Origin: Chinchilla lanigera
Taxonomy: Eukaryota > Chordata > Mammalia > Rodentia > Chinchillidae
NCBI RefSeq assembly: GCF_000276665.1
Contig: NW_004955463.1
Location: 4,530,052 to 4,594,051, forward strand
DNA: 64,000 nt
Direction: 5' to 3'
The notes under the pieces are model-generated. The model was not told where the DNA came from and made no database searches. It worked only from the letters and a program-made list of their open reading frames with translations. Positions within the stretch are counted from its first letter, which is position 1, and the number at the start of each line of letters is the position of its first letter. The translations under genes and the position numbers were made by a program. This document shows, one piece after another, positions 36,120-47,706 of this stretch.

Positions 36120-36910
36120 TTATTGATTTGCCTATCCCTTATCACCTTTTTAATATGGAAAATTTCAAACATATCAAGTTAGAGTAACCAGCAAAATTCT
36201 ATTCACATCAACAATCTCCAGGCTTATTTTTAAGAAAACCCCAATCTCATATCATTTTAGCCTTTTTTCCAAATAAGCAATCATAATACCATGTTATAAT
36301 AATCTCACAAATCAGCCACAATTCCTTAGTCACCCATTAAGCAATCAACATTTAAATTTCCTGGATTATTTCAAATACCTGCCTTTTAAAAACTTATTGA
36401 AATTTGAACTCTAATATGGATCCTACATTGCAAGTATATTCTCTTTCAGACTGTAGGTTCCCCTTCCTTCTCCTTCACTTCCTTTCCTCCTCTTGCTCAT
36501 CATCTTCCTTCTCTTTCTGTTTTTCTCTTTGAAATTTACTTGATGAAGGATCTTCTCTTTAGTTTGTTTGTTTATTTATTTATTTATTTAATTTTTTTTT
36601 TTGGTTTTTCTCCGGTACCTGGAACCGAACTCACAGCCTTGTGCTTGCCAGGCAGGCACTTTGCCGCTGAGCTATATCCCCAGCCCCTCTTCCCTTTAGT
36701 TTGGATTCTGAGCACTGAGTTTCTATGGTACGTGTGTTTCATGATTTCCTTTTGCCCTGCTGCTTCGATATGAAGATTTTTTAACCCTTCCCGCTCTATC
36801 AGGCTGACATTTTTGGCAAGACACTTTATGGGAGTGTCAGTTTCATCAGTAGGCACAGACTGTCCACCTGTCTCTCTAGGTGTGATGTTAGGAGCCATCA
36901 TCTAGAACCA
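36120..36910. repeat. Old mammalian interspersed repeat, split by an ID SINE
   Basis: AATATGGAAAATTTCAAACAT, AATCTCATATCATTTTAGCC, CACAATTCCTTAGTCACCC and CAACATTTAAATTTCCTGG follow the order of a long mammal-wide repeat ('...TTTCAAACATA...ACAATTCCTTAATATC...TTCAAATTTCC'). The text continues after the SINE with GCTGACATTTTTGGCAAGAC. The same family occurs at 49400-51060. I could not decide its class. Confidence 0.5.
36567..36687 (-). mobile_element. ID-type SINE, inverted, with 16-bp duplication
   Basis: A TTTA/T-rich tail, GGTTTTTCTCCGGTACC, inverted B- and A-boxes and CCCCAGCCCC. Flanks at 36551-36566 (TCTTCTCTTTAGTTTG) and 36688-36703 (TCTTCCCTTTAGTTTG) match at 15 of 16. The tail includes a (TTTA)n run at about 36570-36592. 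Confidence 0.93.
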
Positions 36911-37494
36911 CTAATTCATTCGGAGTTTTAGAATTGAGATATTTTAATTATAGAAGTCCTTTGCAGGCTGGGCTGCAGGGGAGCCATTTCCATTTGGAAA
37001 GGCAATGGTTCCCCATTTGTCATGACCACTGTCCCCTTTGGCTTCAGGAGGGAATGGAGCCTTGGGCAAACTCTTGATGTGAGTGTCCTAGCAGAGCTGC
37101 ACAGCTCCTGCAAGAGTCAACTGTGGATTGAAATGTGCTTTCTTTCCTAGGATTCCCATATGTTCTGATGTAGAGTAACTGAGAAGGTAGGTGCAGAGGA
37201 ATATCATTTTTCTGTCTGCATTTTTATCATGAACTAATGGGACCCATTCCAGGATGAGGCCACAGAGATGACAGGTGAAGGCAAAAGCTGCAGACAGGGG
37301 TGCAGGTCCCTAGGGAGGGAGCTGGTTTCAAGGACTTTCCTGGCCGTGTCTCTCCTCTGCTCCAGACCCAGCACCTCCTCAGAGAGGGCACGACCTCTTC
37401 AGGGACAGCCATGACTCCCCTTTTCCCCACTTGGAACCCTGAAGACTAAAAGATAGAAAGGACCATGAAAGTACACATTCTCTTTTCTCTCTTT
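36911..37494. other. Unannotated sequence
   Basis: Nothing recognised. Confidence 0.4.
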
Positions 37495-37525
37495 TCATTT
37501 CATTTCTTTTCCTTTTCTTCTTTCT

Positions 37526-37592
<67 letters not shown>

Positions 37593-37626
37593 CTTTCTTT
37601 CTTTCTTTCCTTCTTCTTCCTTTTTG
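37495..37626. repeat. (TTTC)n array
   Basis: A long pyrimidine microsatellite, mostly perfect TTTC with interruptions at both ends. Frames across it translate as Phe/Ser- or Lys/Glu-runs and are artefacts. Confidence 0.98.
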
Positions 37627-37747
37627 AAGAGAAAGCCCATGTACCTGTATTCTAGGTGTCTGAGAGAAAGAGCAAAGCCCATGGAATGAGAACTAAAATT
37701 TAGGCTGGCTCTGACCTAGAAAACCAGAAAGGAAGTCCGGTATAATT

Positions 37748-38136
37748 GTTGATACATTGTGTCAACTTGGGACATCTAGAGGTTTGGCTAAGTGACTCAG
37801 CAGGGAGCCAGGGTGCTTAATTTTTATATATTCTGAACCTGTGCAAGAGGAGGGCATGGAGATTATGTGAGAGCTACATGCCCCTTAGGTGGGGGTAGCC
37901 TGTTTACTATGTAAGGGAGGGAGAGAGGCTGCTTGCTCTCTCCATGAATGCTTGCTCTCCATGAATGCTTGCCCTCTGCCATGTGCCACTCTGCTTGGAA
38001 CCAGCCCAGTATGGACTGAAACTGTGAGCTAAATAAACTGTGAAGCCTCCACAAACTGTGAGCTAAATAAACCTTTCTTTCCTTAATTCTGAGTATCAAG
38101 TATTTTGTCTCAGCAATGAGAGAAAAGTAACCAAAG
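37748..38136 (+). mobile_element. MaLR/ERVL-type LTR with internal tandem duplications
   Basis: It starts TGTTGATACATTGTGTCAAC and ends TTTTGTCTCAGCAATGAGAG. Near the 3' end the 20-bp phrase around CTGTGAGCTAAATAAAC is present twice, at 38019-38038 and 38053-38072 (period 34), giving two AATAAA signals. CTCCATGAATGCTTG is also duplicated (37939-37953, 37957-37971). Confidence 0.75.
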
Positions 38137-38569
38137 GTCTTGAAGTTTCTTGTGTCCATTTTAACTCAGCAGCTTGCAAACCTTAGCCAGGAATAAAAGC
38201 ATATATTTGGGTGATGCTGACTTGCCCTGTTTCTCTCACTATGTATTCCAGATTGCTGTCCAGCACATGGGATTGCAAATCTTGCCATCTGGTAGGCTTG
38301 ATAACCTCTGAACAGGTAGCACTGAGGGCTGGGATTGGAATGCAAGCTTCACATCTGGAAACCTCTGGAACAGAGACAACAATAATGACATTTTTCTGCA
38401 CTTTGAACTATATAGAGAGGGTAATACTGCAGTATTAGCAGAGGATATAGATTGGGTGTGGGTTTATTCTTGACCTATAAAATGTTAGAATTGTTAGCAT
38501 CACACAGTGATATTGGCTACTGCTTTTATTGCTGTTATTAGTATTGATAATAATATCAACACAGTCAAC
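38137..38569. other. Unannotated sequence
   Basis: Nothing recognised. Confidence 0.4.
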
Positions 38570-38725
38570 AGGGTTTATTGAGTACTAAGCAATGCCGTTT
38601 CTATGAGGAAGGGATCCAGAAGAGCACTGTGCATAGGGAGAAAGTGACGCACAGAGAAATTAAGCACCTTTTCCAGTCACACAGCTAGCAAGCATCAGAA
38701 CAGAATTTTAATCTAAAGTATTTTA
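38570..38725 (-). mobile_element. MIR SINE, inverted
   Basis: TTTATTGAGTACTAAGCAATGCC, CACAGAGAAATTAAGCACC and AGTCACACAGCTAGCAAGC are the inverted MIR core and 5' half. Confidence 0.75.
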
Positions 38726-39810
38726 AATCACCTATTCCTATATTTATGCTTTTCATCTAACAGAGGGGGCTAGATGTACCATTACAGGAAGTGCTCTTCA
38801 CTATTTTAAAAGCAATCTGATATGTTAGCTAACATCTAGAACCAACAAAGGGAGGCAGCAAGAATGAGTTTTGACAATTTCTGTGGGTTTTCCAGGACTT
38901 TTCCAAGGTACTTGACCAGGAATTTTACCTCCTGAATATCTAAGTTCAGCCAACTTCTTGTACTGTACCCAAAGAATAGGATTATACTGAGTAAATACAC
39001 CAGGGATTTGTGCATTGTGATCTGTAGTAGCATTAGATGTTCAAAGGCTTCTTCCCCTCCTACAGCAAAGTGTCCTCCTGATCCATGGTTCTTACATGTA
39101 AGTAAATCCTGGTCAAAAAGATGAATTTCAGGAAAACAGCAAAGTATTCACCTTAGAAACCCTGAGGCACATGTATTGAAATGGGGTGTCTTAAGTAGGG
39201 GGCTAACATTTCCTTAGGTAGAGGTTTAGGAAAAATTCAAGAAGTTAGCAAAACTCCAAGAGCTGGTGAGAAAATTTAAAAATCTTTCCTATGGAACACT
39301 AATGAGGATGAAGGTTGTTCAAATGCAGGACAGTTTGTTTTCTGTGGATAGAACACTCTCAAGAGACCACACACAAGCCCAGAACCAGTGCTCAGCAGAT
39401 AGTTGGGTTTGGAAAGAAAACAGTGTATGAGGAAAAAAATAGAACTGAATGTAAAAGTGCATTTTCATTTTCCTGTCAGGGCAGCTAAAAATGCAGACAT
39501 GAGGCAAAGTAGTTGGTGAAGAAGGGAGGGTCTACCAAAGTCCTAAGGGAGATAGACTGTAAGGCAGTGGGGGGATGTGAGAGAGAGAGGATTGGGAAAG
39601 CAAGTGAGTTACTCCCTGCTAGGCACAAAGTTAAACACTGGCACATCAGACAGTCCTGAGATCAGGATGATCCCAGGTTTCTATCATAGCAAAGGTGTTG
39701 GATTAACACACCACACACAGAGGTTGATCAGTCTTAGGAAACAGTCTCCAGAGACAACTCAAATTAAGAAAACTATGAGGTGTTTTATTCTGATCCAAAA
39801 GTATAAACAT
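38726..39810. other. Unannotated sequence
   Basis: Nothing recognised. Confidence 0.4.
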
Positions 39811-39812
39811 GT

Positions 39813-39863
<51 letters not shown>
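39811..39863. repeat. (TG)n microsatellite
   Basis: About 26 TG units with one early interruption (GTCTGTG). Confidence 0.98.
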
Positions 39864-39864
<1 letters not shown>

Positions 39865-39929
39865 AAGAAAAGAAATCCATGATTTGACAGCTATCAACCT
39901 AAGGATGAACCAGTGGAGGTGGGGAGACA

Positions 39930-39947
39930 AAGAAAGAGAGAGAGAGG

Positions 39948-39980
<33 letters not shown>
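39930..39980. repeat. (GA)n microsatellite
   Basis: About 25 GA units with a GGGG interruption, 66 bp right of the TG array. Confidence 0.97.
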
Positions 39981-39982
<2 letters not shown>

Positions 39983-41424
39983 TGAGGAGGCAGGGATGTG
40001 TCTCTGCATCCCTGTCTGGACTCTGACACTCTTCTGCTGACACTGAAGAAAAAAAATTTCTGAACCATCACACTGGAAGCTCTTCATCAGAAGATAGTAA
40101 CAGCTGATTTTTGGTGCACATGGTTATCAGTGTAGACTGCAGAGAAGAGGCTGAACAATATTCTAGCTTTGAAAATGATGCAACCCGCATGAGAAATCAA
40201 ATGATCATGGAGGTTGAAGACAGGACAGAGAGAGAATCTGTGGCTAGACAGTTTGCTTCCCAACTCACAGAGATACCTGTCAGACAACTTTCCACTAGCA
40301 GTTATCCAACTCTGGCAGTCTGTGGAAAGGTAGATTACCAGGATCGTAGATGCTTGTATCGCTAGGAGATTCCACACAGCGGTGAAAATAAGAGTAAGCC
40401 AAGCCAGTTCTTGTATATATTCTCTCAATCAAGACAGAAATGTCTCTAGTTTTCTTCTCTCTCCCTCTTGAACTTTCCCATTTTTCTCTGTCATTCCTCT
40501 GTTCTTATGTTCATACCCTCTGCCTTTTGCAGAAAAAAGAAAATTCAACTTTATTTCCACAACGAATAAGTGGACATGTTAAAATATTCCCAAGGCAGCT
40601 ATTAATTCCACTTGATCAGATGTAAAATGTCTGGAATCCAGATGAACACTGCGGCCACGGAAAAGAATTTCCAGAGAACCCTGACCCAGGGTTTAAAAGT
40701 TAATGCTTGTGAGCATTCCTCTGGGCTATGGAAATGGAAATGATCCTGTTTCCCTGGGATCAAAGAGGATCTGGATTGTTCTTATGAAATCATCAATCTT
40801 TCTCCAAGACGTATGCACAGTTCTACACACAATGTCATCCTAATGAGCTCTTGGTGGATTTCCTGAACCAGAGCTGAAAAATGGAAGTATTACATACAGT
40901 CTTTCCTGGAAGTCTTGCTTTGTTCTGTAGACATGCAGATGCAAACACACAGCATATGTCCTATACTTCCTCAGCACTAAAATATAATATTGAAATGAAC
41001 GACAGGAAGACTGAGCTTTCACTCTGGATGACCTTCGAGAGAGGACCCTCTTGGGAGTGACACCAGCCTACTTGGGAGCCATGACAAGTTTGGACAGAGA
41101 CAGAAGCAGAGTAAGTCACCCCAATCAGAAAAAAGGCTCTGGCAAGCTGAGGTAGTGGTAGGGGGCAAGTTACCAGCTGATCTGAGACAAGCAGTGAGTC
41201 TATGAATATTTTTTGTTCTTTTTATTGCCTTTGGCTTTTTCTTACTGGAATCAACTGTTGTTAAAAATCTGGGTCTGCTGCGTTGTGCAGAAAGGTCCCA
41301 TCAGGTGACCTTGACCCTTGTATTTGTGTCTAAGGAAGGAAAGGAGAAAGAAAATCAATCCTCATAAGCTGCCTACTTTCAGATTTCTTATAATTCTTTA
41401 TCAAAAATCAAAAAGAGAGAAAGT
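39981..41424. other. Unannotated sequence
   Basis: No recognisable gene or repeat. Frames at 40087-40428 (minus) and 40111-40365 (plus) overlap antisense and neither has support. Confidence 0.45.
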
Positions 41425-41545
41425 AAATATAATTATCTTCACTTTAACACATGATGAAACTAAGGTTCAAACAAGTTAAATAACCAGCCAAAAATAAACA
41501 ATTAATAAGAGAAAAAGCCAGAACTGAAAAACAACAAACTGTTTC
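41425..41545 (-). mobile_element. MIR SINE fragment, inverted
   Basis: ATAATTATCTTCACTTTAACAC, GATGAAACTAAGGTTCAAAC and AAGTTAAATAACCAGCC match the inverted MIR segment CCCCATTTTACAGATGAGG...AAGTAACTTGCCC, diverged. Confidence 0.55.
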
Positions 41546-42234
41546 AAAAATCATGTTCTTCCCCACCATGTTGCTAATTGTTCTGGAACAATTTTTGAAC
41601 ATTTTGATCTCAGGACCACTTCACATTTTAAAAAATTATTGCTAATCTAAAAAAAAGTATTTGTTTTTGTGGGCTATATTTATCCATATTTACCATATTC
41701 AAAGTCAAAATGGAAAATTAAAAAATATTTATGTATTCATTCCAGTAAAATATCTGTTACATGTTAATGTAAATATCTCCTGAAAAAATTATATTTTCTG
41801 AAGAAAAATGTTAGTGAACAGAATGGCATTATGGTACATTTTTGTAGGTTTTTTTCATGTCGGAGTTAAGGAAAGACAATTGGGTTTTCTTAACCACTCT
41901 GCATTCATTGTGTGGCGATATATTGTTTAGGTTGAAGCAGGTAAAGAAAAACCAGCCTCATACAGATACATAGTTGGAACAGAGGAAATATATAAACCTT
42001 TTTAGATAATTTTAGATATTTTTCTTTGAAGGTTGCTACACTGTGGGTCATGAAACTTTATCAGTGAAGATTCCATGTTTTGTTACATTTAAATGTTTTT
42101 GAAACCTTTTAAATCTGTTTTTAATAAAAGTCTCTCTTATACTTTAAATGGCTCTCTCACTCATGCATGATTTTGTCATATTATTCATTGGTCATTTGAA
42201 AATATTAGTTTATTGACTTATACCAATGATGGGA
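41546..42234. other. Unannotated AT-rich sequence
   Basis: Nothing recognised. Confidence 0.4.
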
Positions 42235-42696
42235 TTTTTTTTTTTTAAGAGCGGAATATATTTATTGAGGGAAAGAAAGCTTCAGTCCAAAAGAGGGACA
42301 GAAGAGGGGTTCGAGTGGGTTACCCAAGACTATTTTTTCTAGGGACTTTATAGAGCAAAACCACAAGGTGAGGTGGGTCCAAGGTAGGGGAAAACGGACA
42401 AAATTATGGTCAACCAATAAGAATTGTTTAGGTAGAATTGATTAAATTGGGATCAAATGAGGAAGCAAGTCACATAGCAAGTGGGCATGAATACAGAACA
42501 GGGACTCTTCAAGGTGGTCACTATCTATTTAGAATGTCAATCTCACAAGTCCATCCCTTGGGGTGTGTTTCTTTAGTCCTTTGTCTTGAGGTCTGGCCCA
42601 CAAGTAGCTTATCTTATCTTTCATGTTGGCTCCTTAGAAGGCCTAACCCTGTCTCACTACCAATAATGCTTCTGTCTAACTCAGCTGCCTGTAACA
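42235..42696 (-). mobile_element. Class I ERV 3' LTR (U3-R only) ending in poly(A)
   Basis: On the minus strand it starts TGTTACAGGC directly after a purine-rich tract (42697-42708) that looks like a polypurine tract. It has a TATA-like TATAAAG (42346-42352) and AATAAA (42261-42266), and 14 nt later runs into 12 A residues (42235-42246). No U5 follows. The 450-bp LTR therefore stops where a polyadenylated transcript would stop. Confidence 0.75.
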
Positions 42697-43190
42697 TTCC
42701 CCATTCTGAAGAAGTAACCCGGACTGCCTTGAGGGAGTAACGGGTAATGACCTCTCTGGTTTCTTCAGGCTGAAAGGGGTCATAGTTTTTGATTGGCAGT
42801 CAGAGATACTCTTGAGAGTGTCTATCTGAAAGCCCTCAGTTGACACCAGGCATTTTCTTCTTGGGTAGATGTATAGCTTTAAGTCTGGAGGAGACAAAGC
42901 CAAAGAAACAATTAAGTATGTATGGGCCAAATAATAAGATCAGCAGGATTACTATGAATATAGTCAACAAAGATTTCCACCAAGAGGAGCTGGTAATGGT
43001 TTCCCATAGACAGGATAAGTTCTAGGGACTTTTAGAATCTGACATATCATTGACTGTTGTCTAATATCTTGAACAGCCATTGAGACATTAGCAGAAGGAT
43101 CGGGGATGTACATGCAACATTCAATTTTTATAATTGCACAGGTACCCCCCTGTGCTGCTGTTAAGAGTGAACATCTTGTTGTTTGCTATT
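42697..43190 (-). pseudogene. Endogenous retrovirus env remnant (transmembrane subunit)
   Basis: Minus-strand reading shows the CX6CC motif of a gammaretrovirus-like transmembrane subunit (43114-43140). It is followed, after a frameshift and a stop, by a hydrophobic membrane anchor (about 42885-42960) and a short tail ending in a stop near 42840. Upstream env, pol and gag are absent. The part between about 42710 and 42840 is the interval before the LTR. The fragment is inactive: at least one frameshift and stop codons interrupt it. Confidence 0.75.
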
Positions 43191-43249
43191 TGTGACTATG
43201 ACTATCACTTTTAATATTCTCAGAAAAGTCTTTGGATATTAGAAGCAAT

Positions 43250-43460
43250 GTGACCTGGCTAAGCTCAAGGTGGCAGGTACAAATTTAATCACTATTAACA
43301 AATGATGTTTGTCATTCTTGAAGTAACACACTTTATTCATTTCCAAGAAAATGTCTATCAGACACCCAAGGTCAAGTAAGCATAGTGTGCCTGTCAGTTA
43401 TATTTTGTTTCAAGTAAAAACACAAGTTCCATGAAGAAATAACCAGCTTAATTCACAAAC
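43250..43460 (-). pseudogene. Possible hAT-transposase-derived fragment
   Basis: On the minus strand the stretch around GACATTTTCTTGGAAATG, then AATAAAGTGTGTTACTTCAAG, resembles the C-terminal part of hAT-type (Charlie/ZBED-like) transposase-derived genes, where a 'DIF-MNEV-LSLQGK' segment occurs. Stops interrupt it. Assigned from memory of the family, so tentative. It adjoins the env remnant. Confidence 0.35.
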
Positions 43461-44024
43461 TGACTGTACAAGTGCTGTCTCCCAAGACAGTCATTATATA
43501 TCAACCCATCACACTGAATTAGTTGACCATAGGGTCACCATCTTTAAAATTAATAATTTTGATGACTTTATCCAAGACATGCTTCAGTGAAATAGGAATC
43601 TTATTTTATTTCATTTCTTTTCTTACTATAAATGCATGACTATAAGGAAAATAACTAACATGGTTTATTACTACCATCTTGATTCATATCAAGGCACCAG
43701 TGGTTTTTCCAAATGTTGCTTTTGCCTTATCAATACCAATGCTAATACAGGAGAAAGGAATTAAAAACTTAATGTTATTACAAAAATATATTTTATTCAG
43801 TAGACCCCCTAGAAATGTCTTGAGTGCCCTAGTTGGTGGCCTAAGAACTACTTTTTGAGAAGAACTGTTCTGGAAAAACTGGGTGATCTCTCTTGGGGCT
43901 GAGGCTCCCACATGACCCAACGGTTCACAGGCAGACTGATGTACTGGGACGCAGGATCCAAGAAGTAGAATTCCCATTGGGTTTAGTCGTAAAACACTTC
44001 CTCTTTCCAAATTACATTATTTTC
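43461..44024. other. Unannotated sequence with a 108-codon minus-strand frame
   Basis: The frame at 43684-44010 lies in the same orientation as the hAT-like and env remnants, but I see no homology in it. Confidence 0.4.
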
Positions 44025-44160
44025 TATCCTCAATGAGCTTACATATTAGTAGGGAGTGACTGGCAATAAAAACATTAAATAAGTAAATTATATAATGTAT
44101 GAGAAAGTGAAAGTGTAGAAAAATAAAACAGGGGAAGAGTCTGAGGTGGGAAAGGGTGTC
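44025..44160. repeat. Old mammalian interspersed repeat fragment
   Basis: ATGAGCTTACATATTAGTAGGG, CAATAAAAACATTAAATAAG and AGAAAAATAAAACAGGGG follow the pattern 'GGAGCTTACATTCTAGTGGG...CAATAAACAAATAAATA...GGAGAAAAATAAAGCAGG'. Probably the same unresolved family as 26810-27110. Confidence 0.45.
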
Positions 44161-44194
44161 CATGTTTAAAAGAAAATGACCCTGTATGACAATT

Positions 44195-44340
44195 TAACTG
44201 CAGTAACTTGAGGATTCAAATATTATTCCCATTTTAGAGATGAGAAAATGGAGGCATAGCTGGATGTAATGATTGGCTCAGGGTCTCGCAACTATGAAGG
44301 GGTGAGTCTGGGACTCAGAGCATAAAGTCTGGCTCTCTCC
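44195..44340 (-). mobile_element. MIR SINE, inverted
   Basis: TATTATTCCCATTTTAGAGATG, AAATGGAGGCATAGCTGG and GGCTCAGGGTCTCGCAAC follow the inverted MIR order. Confidence 0.65.
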
Positions 44341-44589
44341 ATTGGCACAGGATTCTCATAAGTATGTAGCAGGTCTCATATACTACCTTTCTAAATTAGT
44401 TACCTAACTTTAGAGTTCTAGGTCTATTTAGGGAAAGAAGGATGACAAATTTCCAAGTGAAAGAGAATCAAAGAAAAGGCAGAGCAACCTCCCAGGACAT
44501 CAAAATCCATGGTTCAAACAAAGCCCTGTTGTTTTGACTGTTGGTCCTTTTAGTGGATTTCCTTCTAGCAATGACTTTTCTTCCCGTAT

Positions 44590-44700
44590 TCTGCAAGTGT
44601 TTAGGAAGCATTTATTTTGTGCCATGCCCTGTGGCAGCTGCTAGGAGAAGACATGGGTCCTCTTCTTATGAAGCTCACATTTTTAGAGAGAAGTAGACAA
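44590..44700. repeat. Old mammalian interspersed repeat fragment
   Basis: GAAGCATTTATTTTGTGCC, CCTGTGGCAGCTGCTAGG and TATGAAGCTCACATTTTTAG again follow the 'TTTATTGAGC...GTGCTAGG...GGAGCTCACA' pattern. Confidence 0.45.
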
Positions 44701-47370
44701 GGGAGCGAGAGTACTGCAAAGGCAGGAAGACCCTCTCAAACCTGAGCCAGCACCGCCAGGAGGTGAGTGTAACATGGCTAAGCATTAAATGTAAGGACAC
44801 AGGCCTGCTCATATGAGCACACACACACAAACACAGAGCCGCTTCCTAGTCTGTACACATATTAGATTAAAAATTTCAAAAAAGACCCAAAAACTCTGTT
44901 CTGTGGGGTTTTGACTATGGGAACTTTATAAAATAGAAAAGATAGAAACAGTAACCCGATTTAATTCTAATACTCATGTAAGGAAAATATTCTTTACATT
45001 TTACAGATGAGATAATTAGGGCTTTAGGAGCCTATCTGCTCTATCTCTGATCCACTAGCTCAGGCTTCAGCAGCCACGCACACGGGACCGTCTCCCATGA
45101 AGCTGTGTGTCCACTCTCGCCTCTGGATCCAGGCCACAGCATCTCATGCCCGCTTTGGTCTTCATTCTCTGCCTCCCTCTGATTCCATACTGGTTGCCCT
45201 TTCTGGCTAAGTCTTGTGTTCCCCAACCCTTACGCCTTGTAAGTGACAGCAGATTTGCTTCTTCCGATTGAACCTTCTGCACTGTCTCTATGAAATTTAT
45301 TTTTACTGCTTCCATCTGCTTCTGGTTACCTGGGGAAAATCTCTCTTTACCCAGTTACAAATTCTGGGTCCCTCAGAACCAGCCCCCTTGAGTGTAATCC
45401 TGATGATCCCTCACTCTCCGAGATGTGAAAGGGAGCAAGGGTCCTGAGCGGGAGCCCTCCTTAAATTTTTGCATCCTTCACTATGATCTTTCAACACTCA
45501 AGTCTGGTGCTGTAAAATCAGAATGCTTCACATCAAGACTCTCCAGGGCTTTTTTTTTTCCTCTTTGAGAACTATGTTTCTCTGTAATTACTCACCCAGT
45601 GATAAAATAGAAACATTTCTGGAAAGAGTTCAAAGTCAGCACAGCCTTCTCTGAATCATAAACCTGTTTTCTCATGCACTCATAGCTCATCCTTAGATTC
45701 TTTTCTCCTGGTCTACTCTTCTCCAAAATAACCAATTTGTCAATGAATTTGAATGAGTCATGGACAATACATTATTGATTCATTAATTAGGTTACTCAAA
45801 CATTTATTAGCACTCCTTATATGCTGAGTTTTTGATTGCTTTGCTTTCTGGTGGTCAGTCAACAATTGAATAAGTTGGATTCATGGTGTATGGTCACAGA
45901 AACAGGGTTGCTAGAATTTTTCCTCAGTTCTTAACATGGATCCTACTTATTGGTGGGTCCTTCACTTTGGCCATTCTGTGACTTTTCTGTTCACTTCTAA
46001 GTGAAAGAATCAATTTGAATGGGATGCAAGGATCAGAGTGTGCAGTCCCATATTTTACTTAATACTTATTTCCAGTAAAAAAGGTCTCCTTCCTGCTCTG
46101 GTTACAGAATAGCTGGCTGCCACCCATGTGTACTTCAAGATTGGCACACAAGGAGGGAAGTTCTCACTGTCACAAAGTAGACAGTTCTCACTGTCACAAA
46201 CGTGAAGCTTCATCCTCACGGGCCCTGGAAGTTAGTCAGTCTGACTCTGTTTATTGCTGGGTCCATCTTCTTGCTCCTTTCTTGATCTGAGCAGGTCCTC
46301 CATTTGTGGATGGTGCTACCCACATTTTACAGCTTCTGCCCTGGGAAATCTATTAACAGCCCCTTTCTGTTGAAAGTCATCTTCACCTTAGGGGTTGGCC
46401 TCATAAGGTACATCAAGTTCTCTATTGTTGTACGGCTAAGGTCATTGTTTCCAGGGCTTTGGCATTCTAAAGAATGGTATGGCTGTGTAGAAAGAAAAAT
46501 AATATGTTATATTATTTTTTAAAATCTTTAGACTTCAAGTCCAATATTCTTGTCTATACAACACCGTAGATTCTCACCTCGATTTATTTTAGTGAATTTA
46601 GGACTATGTGTTTATTCTTCTGACATTTGCGTTCTAACTAGAACAAATGGCTTTGATTCCCTCAGAGATATTTCAGGCATCAATGAGTATGTTGAACTTG
46701 TTCTTCCTGAAACCCTTGAAGTTGGAGTCATAGAGATGAGATCACCTGTTTCACAGATTATAATTTATAATTGGTAGTTGTTTACAAGTTTGTTCCATCT
46801 GGCACAATCGTTCTGTTAGGATTAGACTTGGCTCAAATATTCTGTTGGACAACAACAACAACACAACAAAAACCACAATGTTTAATCCTAAATTTAAACT
46901 TGTACCTTAAAGGAAAATTGTTACTAAATTAAAAAAAAAAAAAAAAAAGCAGTGCTGCAAGATTGTGTGGACTTGCAGAAGATGAAAGGATTGAAGCAGT
47001 TGGCCGGGTCTAGGGCTTAGGTCCCCAGGATGCCTTCTGCAGCGAGTCTTCTAGCTGATAAATGCTTCTTCCTTTCCAGAGCCTGGCTTATTCCCAGTCC
47101 CACAACTGTAAACATCCTCTTCTCCCTAGTTTGCTTGGTGTTGTTGGTAGTAGGGACGATTTAGTGTGTGTTCTTCACACTGAAATTTTTATCAAGCCAA
47201 ACATTTACTGTGCACTTACATGTTAAATAGACAACCAAAATGGTACTCACCACCAACATCTCTGATCCTGGCTGAACAGGAAAACAAGTAAACCACTCAC
47301 GGTGGAATAAACACATATGACAAAGGAGAGGGTGATAAATTTGACTAGCAGGTTAAAGTCATCTAGAAGT
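44701..47370. other. Unannotated sequence with small repeats
   Basis: An 18-bp phrase AGTTCTCACTGTCACAAA is duplicated at 46159-46176 and 46183-46200. Short AAC and poly(A) runs lie at about 46850-46872 and 46929-46948. No gene recognised. Overlapping antisense frames at 45041-45315 have no support. Confidence 0.45.
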
Positions 47371-47706
47371 ATATTAGTCAGCTTTTTGGCCTCTGAGACA
47401 CAAATACAACCCTCATAGTTTAAAATGGTGGAGGTTTGATTTGGCTGTTGGTTTCAGGGGATTTAGTCCATGGTCAGCCAGCTGCAAGGCAGGGATGTTA
47501 TGGAAGAAGGGCAATGTAAGGTAAAGATGCTTAGTTCCTGGTGGTCAGGAAGCAGGGCAAGGGAACAGTGCCAGAGAAGGAGGGGCAAGAGACCAGAGAG
47601 CCCAAGGCCATGCCTCTGTGTGTCTGTGATCCAGACACATCCAGAAATGTGATCCACCAGTGCCCTGGATGAATCCTAAAGCAAATCAAATTGACACTCC
47701 ACCCTA
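47371..47706 (-). mobile_element. MaLR LTR, inverted, diverged
   Basis: TATTAGTCAGCTTTTTGGCC, TGGTGGAGGTTTGATTTGG, TTAGTCCATGGTCAGCCAG and TGTGATCCAGACACATCC follow the order of the other inverted MaLR LTRs at 51084 and 62017. Confidence 0.65.
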
